NCBI GenBank assembly: GCA_964500675.1 | Contig: CAZCNY010000006.1 | Coordinates: 62,001-126,000, forward strand | DNA length: 64,000 bases | DNA from: CAMLJR01 sp964500675 | Lineage (GTDB): Bacteria > Pseudomonadota > Gammaproteobacteria > Pseudomonadales > CAMLJR01 | Direction: 5' to 3' | Part shown: positions 9,179 through 18,569 of the stretch, in pieces | How the letters are laid out: every line of letters begins with the position of its first letter | How positions within the stretch are numbered: position 1 is the first letter of the stretch | Notes under the pieces: model-generated | The model's database searches: none | What the model was told of the DNA's origin: nothing | The model's input: only the letters and a program-made list of their open reading frames with translations | Position numbers and translations under genes: made by a program

Positions 9179-10062
9179 CAGCGTTTATACCCCAGCAACT
9201 TTTCAATCGCGCTCATCAAAATAAGCGGCACCTGTGCCCGAGCAATACGCGAGCGCGCATCATCCAGCTCACCGGTCAAGCGAACCTGTTTACTTTTCCG
9301 CAGCCGATTCCCTGTCACCAAATGCCCAACCGCAAAGCCTTCTCCGGCTTTCAGCTTGCCACGCACGCGCGAAAAATCCACAGCGAAGACACGAGACATT
9401 TCGTCGATGGTGCATTCAGGTTTTTCCAGCAGGTCTTCATAGCGCAGTCGATAAAGTCCGCCGCGCAATCGGGCCGTTGCGATTCGCAGCGAGAGTATAA
9501 CGAAAGCGTAATAACGCAAAACCGCCCACGGCTTTTTCGGGTGCTGCTCGTCCCTGTTCGGCTTTTGAAAAGAAGCCAGCAGCCCCGCGGGCGAGCGCGT
9601 GAGACAAATTGTAGAAAGCTCAATTGCGTCGATAGCGGAAAGCGCCTGTGCGCGACCGGCGTATTTTGAGGAGTCCACAATAATCTCGGCGCCGGATACT
9701 TCGCGAATCGCAGCCAATAATTTTTCGTTGTAACTGCGATAGCGTTCGATATCGGCAGCTCGAATTAAGCCGAATAGCTGACGCAGAAATCCAGCATGCC
9801 AATCAATTTTCTTTTGCAAAACTGCCCACGTCTCGCATTCCGCGCGCGAGAATGCAACACGCGCCGCGACTTGCGACCAGAATTCGCAATCGCTGAAAGC
9901 GCGGCCACAGGAACATAATTTGTTGTCGATAAAACCATCCTGAACGATTGCCGTTAATTCGCCCACACCGACACAACGCGCGCCGTGCGCAAGCAGAATT
10001 TCCAGAATCGTCGAACCGCTGCGCGCAGTTCCCATGATGTAGAGCACTCGCGTCCTATTCAT
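9178..10062 (-). CDS. sulfotransferase (PAPS-dependent)
   Basis: 294 residues. The N-terminal LYIMGTARSGSTILEILLA matches the 5'-phosphosulfate-binding loop of Sulfotransfer_1/3 proteins. The region LSTICLTRSPAGLLASF, with an Arg followed by Ser, fits the 3'-phosphate-binding motif, and RYEDLLEKPE is the usual later signature. Such enzymes move sulfate from PAPS to hydroxyl groups of glycans or lipids. It is packed between the deacetylase-like gene (8-base overlap) and a methyltransferase gene (1-base overlap), so it most likely sulfates the repeat unit of this polysaccharide. No PAPS-making genes are in the window. Confidence 0.87.
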   Translation of the reverse strand: MNRTRVLYIMGTARSGSTILEILLAHGARCVGVGELTAIVQDGFIDNKLCSCGRAFSDCEFWSQVAARVAFSRAECETWAVLQKKIDWHAGFLRQLFGLIRAADIERYRSYNEKLLAAIREVSGAEIIVDSSKYAGRAQALSAIDAIELSTICLTRSPAGLLASFQKPNRDEQHPKKPWAVLRYYAFVILSLRIATARLRGGLYRLRYEDLLEKPECTIDEMSRVFAVDFSRVRGKLKAGEGFAVGHLVTGNRLRKSKQVRLTGELDDARSRIARAQVPLILMSAIEKLLGYKR

Positions 10063-11161
10063 GGCTTTCTACAATGTGCTCATGACTTGCTACAACGTGC
10101 TCATGGCTTTCCACCGCTTGCAGCCAGTTGCCGTACGTGGAAAGCTGCAAGCCTTCGCGCTGCGCCCAGGCTAAATATTCCGCCAGCGCCCGCTCCGAAT
10201 TCGCATTGAAATTTTTTGTATGCGCGATGGCGACGATGGGAATCGGCGGCTGCGTAGCAGCGCCGTATTGTTTAAGCCACTGCCGTGTGACGCGAATTAA
10301 ATCCGCCGCCGGCAGCGTGGAAAAATCGAGCATCACCTTGCCCAATTGCGCCAGCCGGGCGGATTTCACGCGCAAACGATCCGATACGCGATCGGCAGTG
10401 CCGCGATAGGAGCCGCGACAACCCGGCGCCATGCCCGCATCGGGCTGATTGCGATTGCGCAATAAATTGCGCAGATGATGCAGCCGTCCGATGTTGCCGA
10501 CGGCGATCGGAATTTCCCAGAGGCCATCGCTTTCAGCCGCGCAGACATCGCCATTGGTTTTCCAAAAAGGTAAATCGGGTGCACCGCGAAAATCCGACCA
10601 CTCGCCGCGCGCGGCGCGCCATTGCTGCGGAGCGACGGTGGAATCGAGTTTGAATCCGCTGTTCCGCAATGCGGCGACGACGTGATGCGATGGCTGAATG
10701 CACCAGCCACCGGCACGAAAAGCCACACTGCGATAATTCGCGACATTGGCTGCAATTTCGTTTTCAAGCCAATTTTTTCCCAGGCGGATGAGCGCGAGAA
10801 TTTCATCGGCATCGAGATCGCCGATACGCCAACCGTGCTGATCGATAATCCACTCGCTGTCGGCGGCAACCGCGGCACTGTTGTTAACAATCGACGCGCG
10901 CTGCCATTGCGGATGCAAATGCAGTTGCGCGTCATGGCCGCGCTGCACGGCTGCGCGCATCTGCATGATCGCGCGGCTATCGCCAAGCTTTTCCGCGAAG
11001 GCGATAAACTCCAGCACTTCGATAAAAAATGTCAGCGGCGCACTGAATTTTTCAGCAATCCGCAGCATGCGCTCGGCCGGTTGCAATACGCAGGCATCCA
11101 TGCAGCCCTTGCCATCGCCAAACAATTCGTAATCGATCGTGAGAATCAGATGCGCGCTCAT
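10055..11161 (-). CDS. polysaccharide deacetylase-like protein
   Basis: 368 residues beginning MSAHLILTIDYELFGDG, where DYE is the first catalytic strand of NodB-like deacetylases, followed by HDAQLHLHPQW, the His-x-His metal-site region, and later FRAGGWCIQP. The metal-site residues Asp and His-x-His are present, so activity is plausible: removal of N-acetyl groups from the polymer or an intermediate. The C-terminus ends in an in-frame repeat of the heptad SHEH(V/I)V(A/E). It overlaps the upstream glycosyltransferase gene by 4 bases and the downstream sulfotransferase gene by 8. Confidence 0.82.
   Translation of the reverse strand: MSAHLILTIDYELFGDGKGCMDACVLQPAERMLRIAEKFSAPLTFFIEVLEFIAFAEKLGDSRAIMQMRAAVQRGHDAQLHLHPQWQRASIVNNSAAVAADSEWIIDQHGWRIGDLDADEILALIRLGKNWLENEIAANVANYRSVAFRAGGWCIQPSHHVVAALRNSGFKLDSTVAPQQWRAARGEWSDFRGAPDLPFWKTNGDVCAAESDGLWEIPIAVGNIGRLHHLRNLLRNRNQPDAGMAPGCRGSYRGTADRVSDRLRVKSARLAQLGKVMLDFSTLPAADLIRVTRQWLKQYGAATQPPIPIVAIAHTKNFNANSERALAEYLAWAQREGLQLSTYGNWLQAVESHEHVVASHEHIVESHE
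10060..10118. repeat. 21-bp tandem repeat, 2.8 copies, in coding frame
   Basis: Copies at 10060-10080 and 10081-10101 and a partial copy at 10102-10118 share CATG(G/A)CTT and a TACAAyGTGCT end. The 21-base period keeps the frame and encodes repeats of Ser-His-Glu-His at the C-terminus of the deacetylase-like protein. The array lies at the junction with the sulfotransferase start. Confidence 0.85.
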
Positions 11162-12276
11162 GGCGTGTTCTGCTTCGCCATATGTTCAAGCATGACACGG
11201 ATGCGTTTGCCCACTGCGTCCGCCGAGAATTGTTCCAACACCCACTGCTGTGCTTCACCGCCCACAGCGCCGCGAATATCGGAATCGGCGAAATGCAGGA
11301 TGGCGTCGGCCAATGCACGCGGTGAATTTTCCGCGATCAAAATACCGCAACGTGGCTCGGCGACAACATCGACGATCGGCCCCCATTTCGCCCCGACCAC
11401 CGGCAAGCCATTCGCCATCGCTTCGACAAACCCCAAACCGAACGAGTCGTACCGACTCGGCAACACGAACACATCGCTGGCGTCGATCAATTGTTGTTTT
11501 TCCGTTCCCGTCACCCAACCGGTGAAGCGCACGCGATTCGCTAAATTTAATTCCGTTACGCGTTGTTCGAGTCTATTGCGCTGACTGCCTTCGCCGGCGA
11601 CGATCAACTCGAACGCAGCGGGCAATAACGGCATGGCCTCGATGACAAGGTCGACACCTTTGCCCGGCACCAGGCGGGTCAGACTTAACAGAATAATTTT
11701 CGATGCATCGTGCTGACGCGATCGCGACAATCGCGCCCGCGCTTCCCACTCGGGAGACAATGGATTGGGGATAACGCAAAGTGCTTTGCCCAGCCCGGCG
11801 CTCTCAAGCCGCCGCAACCACCACGGTGTAAGCACCGCGACGCAAAGCGCTGGAGCGATGGCGAGTTTAAATAATATTCGTTTAAGCGGGTGTTGCAGAT
11901 AGTGATCCACGCTGATCGCATGCAAATGCACAATGGTTGCCGCTCCCAACGCGCGACAAAAAGCCAATACAAAAAATTCGCGCAACAACGAAACACCCGC
12001 ACCGGCATGGCTGTACACAATCGCGCGTTGGTTGCGCTTATGCGCCTCGGCGATCTGCTGTCTTAACTTAGGAAATGCCGCAAGCCAAGGCAGCCACTTT
12101 CCACCGGGTGTGGATGGGTGATACGTGGGAATAGAAGTCCACGCGATATCCGCGCAATTTAATGCCCGCAAATATCCCGGCAGAGCGAACCCGATACCGC
12201 CCTTTTTTGAGGCCGGATCCGTTCCGGTGAGAAAAACATCGACATTCAATAATGCAAATGCGTGACTATTTGGCAA
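11158..12276 (-). CDS. glycosyltransferase family 4 protein
   Basis: About 372 residues if the TTG at 12274-12276 is the start; no nearby ATG is available, so the exact start is uncertain. The GT-B fold is seen in the N-terminal GGIGFALPGYLRAL loop and the C-terminal donor domain: LLSLTRLVPGKGVDLVIEAM, FELIVAGEGSQR, VRFTGWVTG and the E-x7-E signature SFGLGFVEAMANGLPVVGA. GT4 enzymes are retaining transferases using nucleotide sugars at the inner membrane. It should add one sugar of the repeat unit. It overlaps the downstream deacetylase-like gene by 4 bases. Confidence 0.9.
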   Translation of the reverse strand: MPNSHAFALLNVDVFLTGTDPASKKGGIGFALPGYLRALNCADIAWTSIPTYHPSTPGGKWLPWLAAFPKLRQQIAEAHKRNQRAIVYSHAGAGVSLLREFFVLAFCRALGAATIVHLHAISVDHYLQHPLKRILFKLAIAPALCVAVLTPWWLRRLESAGLGKALCVIPNPLSPEWEARARLSRSRQHDASKIILLSLTRLVPGKGVDLVIEAMPLLPAAFELIVAGEGSQRNRLEQRVTELNLANRVRFTGWVTGTEKQQLIDASDVFVLPSRYDSFGLGFVEAMANGLPVVGAKWGPIVDVVAEPRCGILIAENSPRALADAILHFADSDIRGAVGGEAQQWVLEQFSADAVGKRIRVMLEHMAKQNTP

Positions 12277-12291
12277 GTTATTATCACCAAT

Positions 12292-13578
12292 TCAATCAGG
12301 CATCGATAAATTATCGCTTAATTTATTCAACCTATTGCACTCCCCCCAATGCAGTCCAAGCAAATACAACGTGACAAGACCTGAAGCCGCAGTTTCAAAA
12401 TTGAACGATGTAAACGCGTTGAAAATCGCCCCAATAACCAATGCTGCCATTAGGTAGCTACGATAATGAAGTGGCTCATCTCCTCCAGGTATACACTTCG
12501 CGGCATGAGCTAGCAGCGCCATCAGTATTAAAAAATTAACAGCTCCATACTCTACGAATAGATGCGGCCAATAAGTATCTACCGTAGTTGGGCGATTTGA
12601 TCCAAACGCTTCACGCGCCTCAGCCAACCCGTATTTCAGTTCTATTGGAGACTGACTCTTCTCAGCTATTGCGCTGCCAAAGGACGCTGGACCGGTCCCC
12701 CATAACGGATAATCTGGAAAGACTTCATATGCCACAAGATACGCTTTAATCCTGAACAACGCAGAGACATCGTCTGAGGCTGCAATCACCTCGTCTGCCC
12801 GATTCCTCCATTGGTCTGAAAACTCAAAACTCAACGCACCAATAATTAGGAATAACGAAACAACCGAAATCCGTGTCAACCAGCTTCTCTTGGTAAGATA
12901 CAAAAATATTATAGATGACAATAAAAGAACGAAAAATGCCATTCGAGAGAACGTCCCAAAAACTCCTGCGGCAATAACGAAAGCCACAAACAAGTAGAGC
13001 CGTCTTCCTGATGCCCTCCAAAAAAAGAGAGATAATATACTACCTATCGCGAGAATTTCGGCCAGCACTCCAGGGTTTCCAAAATATGCCATTTTCCTAA
13101 AAGAAAGCGCTGGTGATACCTCACCATAATCTCGGGCCAGTAATGCATTATGCATTTGTGGAAAAATATTTTGAAATATAACAATCAAAGAGGTGGCCAT
13201 CGATAAAAAAATAAACAGTTTCGAATAGCCAACGAAACGCGATTTGCTCGAAATACGCCCCAATAAATAGCCGACGTAAAGTACAACAAAATTCTTTGAA
13301 AAAATTAAAAATCCGAATAATTGGAATGAAAGTCGGCTTACGTCTAAGTTTATTAAAAAGGATATCGCGCAAGAAAAGAGGAACGCCACATACACAAAAG
13401 GCGGCTTAATAAGTTTATGGTATCCCAATGCGGAAATTACAATAATTGCCAAAACCCAGCCCAGAAGGAGTGCGTCATCAGCAAACGAAAAATTATCCGG
13501 AATTAACTCCCTTCCAAAAACAAATACAAATGGGAACATCCCCAAGCAGGCGCTTAAATACTTGAATAAACCTCTCAT
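12292..13578 (-). CDS. O-antigen ligase/polymerase family membrane protein (probable Wzy)
   Basis: 428 residues, almost entirely hydrophobic with about ten or more predicted membrane segments and a large periplasmic loop near residues 300-350 containing YPLWGTGPASFG and the region before YWPHLFVEYGAVNF. The PLWGTGPASFG/HLFVEYG pair is typical of Wzy_C (O-antigen ligase-like) proteins. In a locus with Wzx and Wzz it is the natural candidate for repeat-unit polymerase, working at the periplasmic face. The DNA is clearly AT-richer than neighbouring genes, as is common for wzy. The start overlaps the preceding gene's TGA by ATGA. Confidence 0.83.
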   Translation of the reverse strand: MRGLFKYLSACLGMFPFVFVFGRELIPDNFSFADDALLLGWVLAIIVISALGYHKLIKPPFVYVAFLFSCAISFLINLDVSRLSFQLFGFLIFSKNFVVLYVGYLLGRISSKSRFVGYSKLFIFLSMATSLIVIFQNIFPQMHNALLARDYGEVSPALSFRKMAYFGNPGVLAEILAIGSILSLFFWRASGRRLYLFVAFVIAAGVFGTFSRMAFFVLLLSSIIFLYLTKRSWLTRISVVSLFLIIGALSFEFSDQWRNRADEVIAASDDVSALFRIKAYLVAYEVFPDYPLWGTGPASFGSAIAEKSQSPIELKYGLAEAREAFGSNRPTTVDTYWPHLFVEYGAVNFLILMALLAHAAKCIPGGDEPLHYRSYLMAALVIGAIFNAFTSFNFETAASGLVTLYLLGLHWGECNRLNKLSDNLSMPD

Positions 13579-14483
13579 CGAGCCACGAGCCGCTTTAGAT
13601 AACGCAGCACCCCGGTTACCTGTAGCGCAAGCTTAGACACGCTCGCGTCATCGGATGCACCCGTTACTCGCAGCCAATACAAATCCGTTGGGCGTCTGTT
13701 GTAGCCGGCATCCGTTGAACGGGCGCTTGAATAACCAGCAGCGGCTACGGCATCCCGACTTCGTTCGTCATGAAAGCCCGTTGGAAATGCGAAATGACGG
13801 CAGGAGCGGCCGGTTAATTCTTCAATCTCTTTTTTACTTAGCTGTAACTCTTGCCGCATTTCCGCATCCGTCAAAAACGGGATCGGTTGATGAAAGCGAC
13901 CGTGCGACCCGAAATCCACAAATGGCAGCATGGCTTGAATCTCTTCCAGGGAGAGCGCCGAGCTTGCGCCGCCCATCTCATCCTCATACCGATAATTAAA
14001 TCGCGCAACCAATGTCTGACGACGAGCAGTCTCGGTCATTTTTTTTATGGGTAAAAGCTCGTCGCGCGCTTTCGACATCACCACATCGTCCCAATAGGCC
14101 CGCCGCGTGCCCACAACCTGAGAGCAAAGATAAATAAGCGGGCGAACACCATGCGTCTGAATCGCGGGCAGAAGCTGACGATTTCTCGCGCGCCCGTCGT
14201 CGATGGTAATCACCAAGGGATAACACCCCAGCTCTTTCACCTTATCGTTCTGTAGTGCAGCGACCGCATTATCCATCGAAATAATTGTGAAGCGCGATTT
14301 CAAATAACGCAGATGTTCATCAAAGGTTGGGGGGCTGGGATCGTGGTAGACAAGTATCGTAATGGCACGACGCTGCAAGACAAAGCGAAGCAACCACGAC
14401 ACACCGCTCATGCGCAGAACAAAAAAAATCAGCTGCGCGGCCAGCTTCACGCAGCCGCCTTGCGAAAAGCGTAATAAATCCAT
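13575..14483 (-). CDS. polysaccharide deacetylase family protein
   Basis: 302 residues from the ATG at 14483; a GTG at 14450 would overlap the upstream stop by only four bases and is an equally good start. A hydrophobic N-terminal segment precedes the NodB domain, whose motifs are LVITIDDGRARN (usual TFDDG), FGSHGRFHQPI (H-x3-5-H metal site) and CRHFAFPTGFHDERS. The usual first Asp pair is IDDG, so the metal site appears intact. Probable role: N-deacetylation of the nascent polysaccharide in or near the membrane. The end overlaps the Wzy start. Confidence 0.85.
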   Translation of the reverse strand: MDLLRFSQGGCVKLAAQLIFFVLRMSGVSWLLRFVLQRRAITILVYHDPSPPTFDEHLRYLKSRFTIISMDNAVAALQNDKVKELGCYPLVITIDDGRARNRQLLPAIQTHGVRPLIYLCSQVVGTRRAYWDDVVMSKARDELLPIKKMTETARRQTLVARFNYRYEDEMGGASSALSLEEIQAMLPFVDFGSHGRFHQPIPFLTDAEMRQELQLSKKEIEELTGRSCRHFAFPTGFHDERSRDAVAAAGYSSARSTDAGYNRRPTDLYWLRVTGASDDASVSKLALQVTGVLRYLKRLVAR

Positions 14484-15178
14484 GTCTCCAGCAGCTTATT
14501 CATAGCCTTGGAACCGCCATTCAAATTGCCGCCGCGCATCTCCAGAAATTCGAAATCATAACTCGAAATCTCGTTAATAATGTACTCCGGTGTAGCCCTG
14601 AAATGCTTTGGTTGCTCGCCCCACATGGCACTTGTCGATATGGCCTTTTGTTTGAAATATTCACCGCGCATGAATCGGGAGAACTCCATTAGAAAAGCTT
14701 TTGGCCTCAACGCGTAAAGGACTATGCCTACGCCACCAGAGGTATTATGGCCGCTAAAAATGAACACGCCATTTGGGCGGAGTGCGCGATAGATTTTTCT
14801 CAGCACATCGGCCCTTGCCTCCTCGGGAAGCACATAGTCGAAGCTGTTGTAAGGAATCAGCACGGCATCGTAGGCGGCATCCGGCTCATCAAGTTCCAAT
14901 AATGAACGGCATTCCACATCTACGCCGGATACATTTTTTTTATACGCCTCGACCATCCCCGGAGATATATCGATACCCTTTATGTACACAACTCTATCTC
15001 TTAAATAGCTGCTTACGCGACCAGCCCCGCAAGCCAGATCGAGAACACGCATTGATGCCGTTAAATATTTGTCAAAAAGTTCTTTTTCCGATGGGAATAT
15101 CTTGATGAAATTTCTTTCATAATGTTTAACCACATCGGATCGATGCCAAATGGGGTGATTGGACTCGTCATGCGTCAT
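14447..15178 (-). CDS. class I SAM-dependent methyltransferase
   Basis: 243 residues with motif I VLDLACGAGRVSSYL near residues 47-60, KGIDISPGMVEAYK, YDAVLIPYNSFDYV and LRPNGVFIFSGHN. This is a complete Methyltransf_25/11 fold and is probably cytoplasmic. It overlaps the upstream acyltransferase gene by 11 bases and the downstream deacetylase gene by up to 37, so it is part of the same transcript. It is the fourth methyltransferase of the locus; the substrate is presumably a sugar residue but is not shown. Confidence 0.84.
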   Translation of the reverse strand: MTHDESNHPIWHRSDVVKHYERNFIKIFPSEKELFDKYLTASMRVLDLACGAGRVSSYLRDRVVYIKGIDISPGMVEAYKKNVSGVDVECRSLLELDEPDAAYDAVLIPYNSFDYVLPEEARADVLRKIYRALRPNGVFIFSGHNTSGGVGIVLYALRPKAFLMEFSRFMRGEYFKQKAISTSAMWGEQPKHFRATPEYIINEISSYDFEFLEMRGGNLNGGSKAMNKLLETWIYYAFRKAAA

Positions 15179-16319
15179 GGGATCTCCTGAACTGTTCGCG
15201 ATAAATCAATATTTTTTTTCTTATCAAAAAAACAACATCTCGTATTTTTTTTCGGTAGGCCGTTTGCCAAAAAAATTGAATAAATGCTGATTTTGGTGCC
15301 AGCAGTAATGAAGTGGTGGTGACGGAATCATTTGACCACAAACGTTTATAGCCTTCATCGCCCTGAAGAAAATCGATTCCCTTCATGCCTACTTCGATGC
15401 CATTCTTTGTCAATAACGCTATATGCACTTTCCCCGGGGAATAATTCTCATAGTCAATATCGTAAGCGGGCTTGTACCACAGCAACCAACCATCATCGAG
15501 AAACCCAAAGTGATAGCTGATCGCCTGACCGCTCAATCGGACTTCGCTGTAATGAATATGATCAAACGGCAAACTTTTCACCAATTCGACGTAAAGATCG
15601 CGCTTCGATTTATCTCGAAACTCCGACATAACACCGGCCGCCGCCCATTTCGATTGATGCTTTTCAAACATGTTGTTGAAGTTTGCCAACACATCTTCCC
15701 TGGACGCAGCGACAAAAAGCTCCAAATCGCCCTTTTCCTGCAAACGACGCAGGCGCCTACCAACATCACCTCGGTGATTAGAACTCCACGCCTTGGTCTG
15801 TTCTTCCCAGCTCGTCAAAAACCGCATTCGCCATATCGTTCTATCCCGCTTTTGAACATACCAGCCCAACGCGGAAAATTTTTCAGTAATATAATCGACC
15901 TCTTTTCCCGACATTTTTAATTTTGGAAGAGAAACGATGGAGTCCCAACGCGATTCTGTCTTGATGAACTCCACTGTCACCTGTAACAGCGAATCGAGCT
16001 GACTCTCGCTAACGAGAGGAGCAATATAATCGGTACTCTCAGCACCTAATGGTTCAATAATTGTTGCAAAAAAATCCTTTGCGGTGCCACGGCGTACAAC
16101 AAAAGGCCAAACACCAGTCAGACGACTATCGCCATTCGTGCTCACGGCAAACCAAATCTTATGACCAAGACACTGCTGTATCGTGCCTAAAGCTCGAAGC
16201 CAGCTGGGATGATTAAATATATGTTTATCCGGAGCGAGCGACCACAAACTCAACCATTCACGCTCATCTTCACCCAGCGAAATCCTTGAAGCCGACTGAT
16301 TGTTAAATATGCCATGCAT
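15168..16319 (-). CDS. GNAT family acyltransferase (BcsL/CelD type)
   Basis: 383 residues from the ATG at 16317-16319; a TTG three bases earlier is also possible. The protein has the two-lobed FemAB/CelD-like GNAT arrangement, with the C-terminal acetyltransf_6 region visible as LSGQAISYHFGFLDDGWLLWYKPAYD, broken here into its known pieces: QAISYHFGF, then KPAYD, then SPGKVHIALLTKNGIE and FLQGDEGYKRLW. These match acyltransferases found in cellulose and exopolysaccharide loci, where they are thought to acylate sugars. It overlaps the flippase-sulfotransferase gene by 17 bases. The DNA is relatively AT-rich. Confidence 0.82.
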   Translation of the reverse strand: MHGIFNNQSASRISLGEDEREWLSLWSLAPDKHIFNHPSWLRALGTIQQCLGHKIWFAVSTNGDSRLTGVWPFVVRRGTAKDFFATIIEPLGAESTDYIAPLVSESQLDSLLQVTVEFIKTESRWDSIVSLPKLKMSGKEVDYITEKFSALGWYVQKRDRTIWRMRFLTSWEEQTKAWSSNHRGDVGRRLRRLQEKGDLELFVAASREDVLANFNNMFEKHQSKWAAAGVMSEFRDKSKRDLYVELVKSLPFDHIHYSEVRLSGQAISYHFGFLDDGWLLWYKPAYDIDYENYSPGKVHIALLTKNGIEVGMKGIDFLQGDEGYKRLWSNDSVTTTSLLLAPKSAFIQFFWQTAYRKKIRDVVFLIRKKILIYREQFRRSHDA

Positions 16320-18552
16320 CAATTTTCCGCCCCAGAATTTTCTCGATAGCTTCTATCTCTTTTAAATAATATTCTTTTAGCGTGTTTTTTGTTTCGACGG
16401 AGAATTCAGGCTTTTCCCTATGCACTCTGCCGAAGCTTTCAATGGCATACCGCGTTGATCGGCGCAACGCGTAAGGAATCAGTGTTTTTAATGGGCGTCT
16501 CAACTTACCGAACTCAAGTCGGCCGTGAATCAGCGTGGGCATCCATCTATATTTGTATCCTCCCTTTGTTTCATTTTGCACTGACAAATCAGGAAGGAAA
16601 TCGTCCGCCACACCAATCCAACTAAACAGATCTTTTAAAACTTTGTTTGGTGTATCTTTCAGCTCTTCTAGAATAATAATTTTTACGCGATCGGGTGGAT
16701 AGCATAAAAACAGCGCGTCGAGCTGTGCCGCGTAGCACCCGTGCCCGATATAGTCACGCTGCAGCGCATCTCTTGGCTCGTAATTTCGTCCGCGCAATTC
16801 GTCCTGGATCGCCTGCTCAAAAGTGCGGTCTTCCATCAGCCGCTCAACTGCATATGTATAAGCAGAATAGGCACGCTCGACTGGATTACGCAGAATTGCC
16901 ACTAAACGAGCTTCCGGCATCAATAGATGCATGCCCTGCGCTCCATCATGAGCGTACATCGCATTTGCGTCACCGCCTAACGTTATGCAATTTTCAGGGG
17001 CTTTTTCAACAAATGAGCAAAAGAGCGATGTACCATTCTCTCTGGCACGCGGATCGCTGAAATATGGATAGTCCTTAGCAAAAGGATGTGCGTATATTTG
17101 CGGGTGCTGAGCCAACCAGTCATACAGTGTGGTGGTACCCGATTTCTGAGCACCAACAATGTAGATATCGGGGACTCTTAGCATTTTGGTCTTTCGCGCG
17201 CTTCGACTAAACAGCGTCGAAATTTCTGAAAATGCGGCGTGCGTCCAAATTCCACATTTCCAGCGAACGATTAACCACGTAGCCACCTGCTGAGCAATTA
17301 TTGCCGTCGCATACGCAAAAGCCAGTCCAATTGCACCATGCGTTTGGACCAAAGAAAACCCGAGTAACAAAGCAATAATTGCACTAGCGATTGAAATGAT
17401 CATGATGGTTTTTTTATGCCCAGTCATAATCAATACATAACCACATGAGCCAACCAGAACGTTCACAACCTGAGCGGCGCAAAGGATGATCAAAATGACC
17501 GATCCAGTCTCATAAAAACTGCCGTAAACCATCCGCAAAATTGGTGCGCCCAAGAACGCAAATATTGTCAGCACAACCAACGCAGGAAGACCAGTCATCG
17601 CTGCTGCACTACGCAGCAGGCGTTCAAGCGTCGTCATGTCATTCTGCTCATGCATGCGCGCAATCAAGGGCGGCACAATCATGTTGACAATTGCTAAGGG
17701 CGCTGCTGTCAGCATTACTAAACGGCTGGCTGCTCCGTAGATCGCAACATCTTTTTCGTCAGAAAAAACTCCCAGAAGCCACAAATCAGACTGAGCTAAA
17801 ATAAAAGTCGTGATTGCGTTAACTAGCAATGGCCACGCATGAAAAAATAATTCACGATACTCTATTGGCGCGCCCAACTCGTTTGGGCGATGCCTAATAA
17901 GCCTGTGCTGCAGAATAAGTGCTATGACATTGTTTATAGATAGCGCAACAAGAACTAAAACAAATACTTGTACAACTACAAGGTGATTGGATATTGCAGA
18001 AAAAACTCCTAATAACGCAACGCTCAACGTCGCCGTTACTAAGCCGCTTACGCACACCGAAGTTCCGATTTTCTGATAGCCCCGAAAAACTTCTCCCATC
18101 GTAAACTGAATGGCAAGCAACGATGCCCAGCCGCCGACCAGCCATGACACCGCTGAAAGTTTAGGAAAGTTGAATAAGCGCAATCCAAGTGCGGGCACAC
18201 ACACTGCCGTCAATAGACCCGCCGTACCGGCCCCCACCAATACCAATAACGTTCCTTTGGTATAGATGCTGTGCAGCCTACCCCATTGTCCGGAGCCGTG
18301 AGCCTGAGCGATAAAGCGCGTCAAGGTATGTTCTAAACCAGCACGACCCAATATTGAAAAAAAAGTCGCAAGATTGAATGCAAGAAAATACACACCCATA
18401 TCTGCAGGAGCTAAAAGACGAGCCAACAACCCAGCAAGCACTAGACCAGAAAGAGCATTTGTGGTCTTGCCGAAAAGCGCCCACGCGCCGCCGCGTAACA
18501 GATATTCTTTGATTTCTTTTCTGTTAATGGCTTCCACCCGCATTGCGCGCAT
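16303..18552 (-). CDS. Wzx-like flippase fused to a C-terminal sulfotransferase
   Basis: 749 residues in one uninterrupted frame. Residues about 10-440 form a polytopic MATE/MVF-type membrane protein with 12 or more hydrophobic segments (for example GAWALFGKTTNALSGLVLAG near the N-terminus), as in Wzx repeat-unit flippases. From about residue 460 the protein becomes soluble and starts a sulfotransferase domain: VPDIYIVGAQKSGTTTLYDW is the PAPS-binding loop, LVAILRNPVERAYSAYTY the 3'-phosphate site, and later RVKIIILEELKD-like and KIDAWHI C-terminal ends are typical. An internal Met at 17184 could allow separate translation of the sulfotransferase. I know of no standard Wzx with this domain. 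A second start, ATG at 18543, is possible. Confidence 0.88.
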   Translation of the reverse strand: MRAMRVEAINRKEIKEYLLRGGAWALFGKTTNALSGLVLAGLLARLLAPADMGVYFLAFNLATFFSILGRAGLEHTLTRFIAQAHGSGQWGRLHSIYTKGTLLVLVGAGTAGLLTAVCVPALGLRLFNFPKLSAVSWLVGGWASLLAIQFTMGEVFRGYQKIGTSVCVSGLVTATLSVALLGVFSAISNHLVVVQVFVLVLVALSINNVIALILQHRLIRHRPNELGAPIEYRELFFHAWPLLVNAITTFILAQSDLWLLGVFSDEKDVAIYGAASRLVMLTAAPLAIVNMIVPPLIARMHEQNDMTTLERLLRSAAAMTGLPALVVLTIFAFLGAPILRMVYGSFYETGSVILIILCAAQVVNVLVGSCGYVLIMTGHKKTIMIISIASAIIALLLGFSLVQTHGAIGLAFAYATAIIAQQVATWLIVRWKCGIWTHAAFSEISTLFSRSARKTKMLRVPDIYIVGAQKSGTTTLYDWLAQHPQIYAHPFAKDYPYFSDPRARENGTSLFCSFVEKAPENCITLGGDANAMYAHDGAQGMHLLMPEARLVAILRNPVERAYSAYTYAVERLMEDRTFEQAIQDELRGRNYEPRDALQRDYIGHGCYAAQLDALFLCYPPDRVKIIILEELKDTPNKVLKDLFSWIGVADDFLPDLSVQNETKGGYKYRWMPTLIHGRLEFGKLRRPLKTLIPYALRRSTRYAIESFGRVHREKPEFSVETKNTLKEYYLKEIEAIEKILGRKIDAWHI

Positions 18553-18569
18553 TCATTTCGCTGAAGGCA

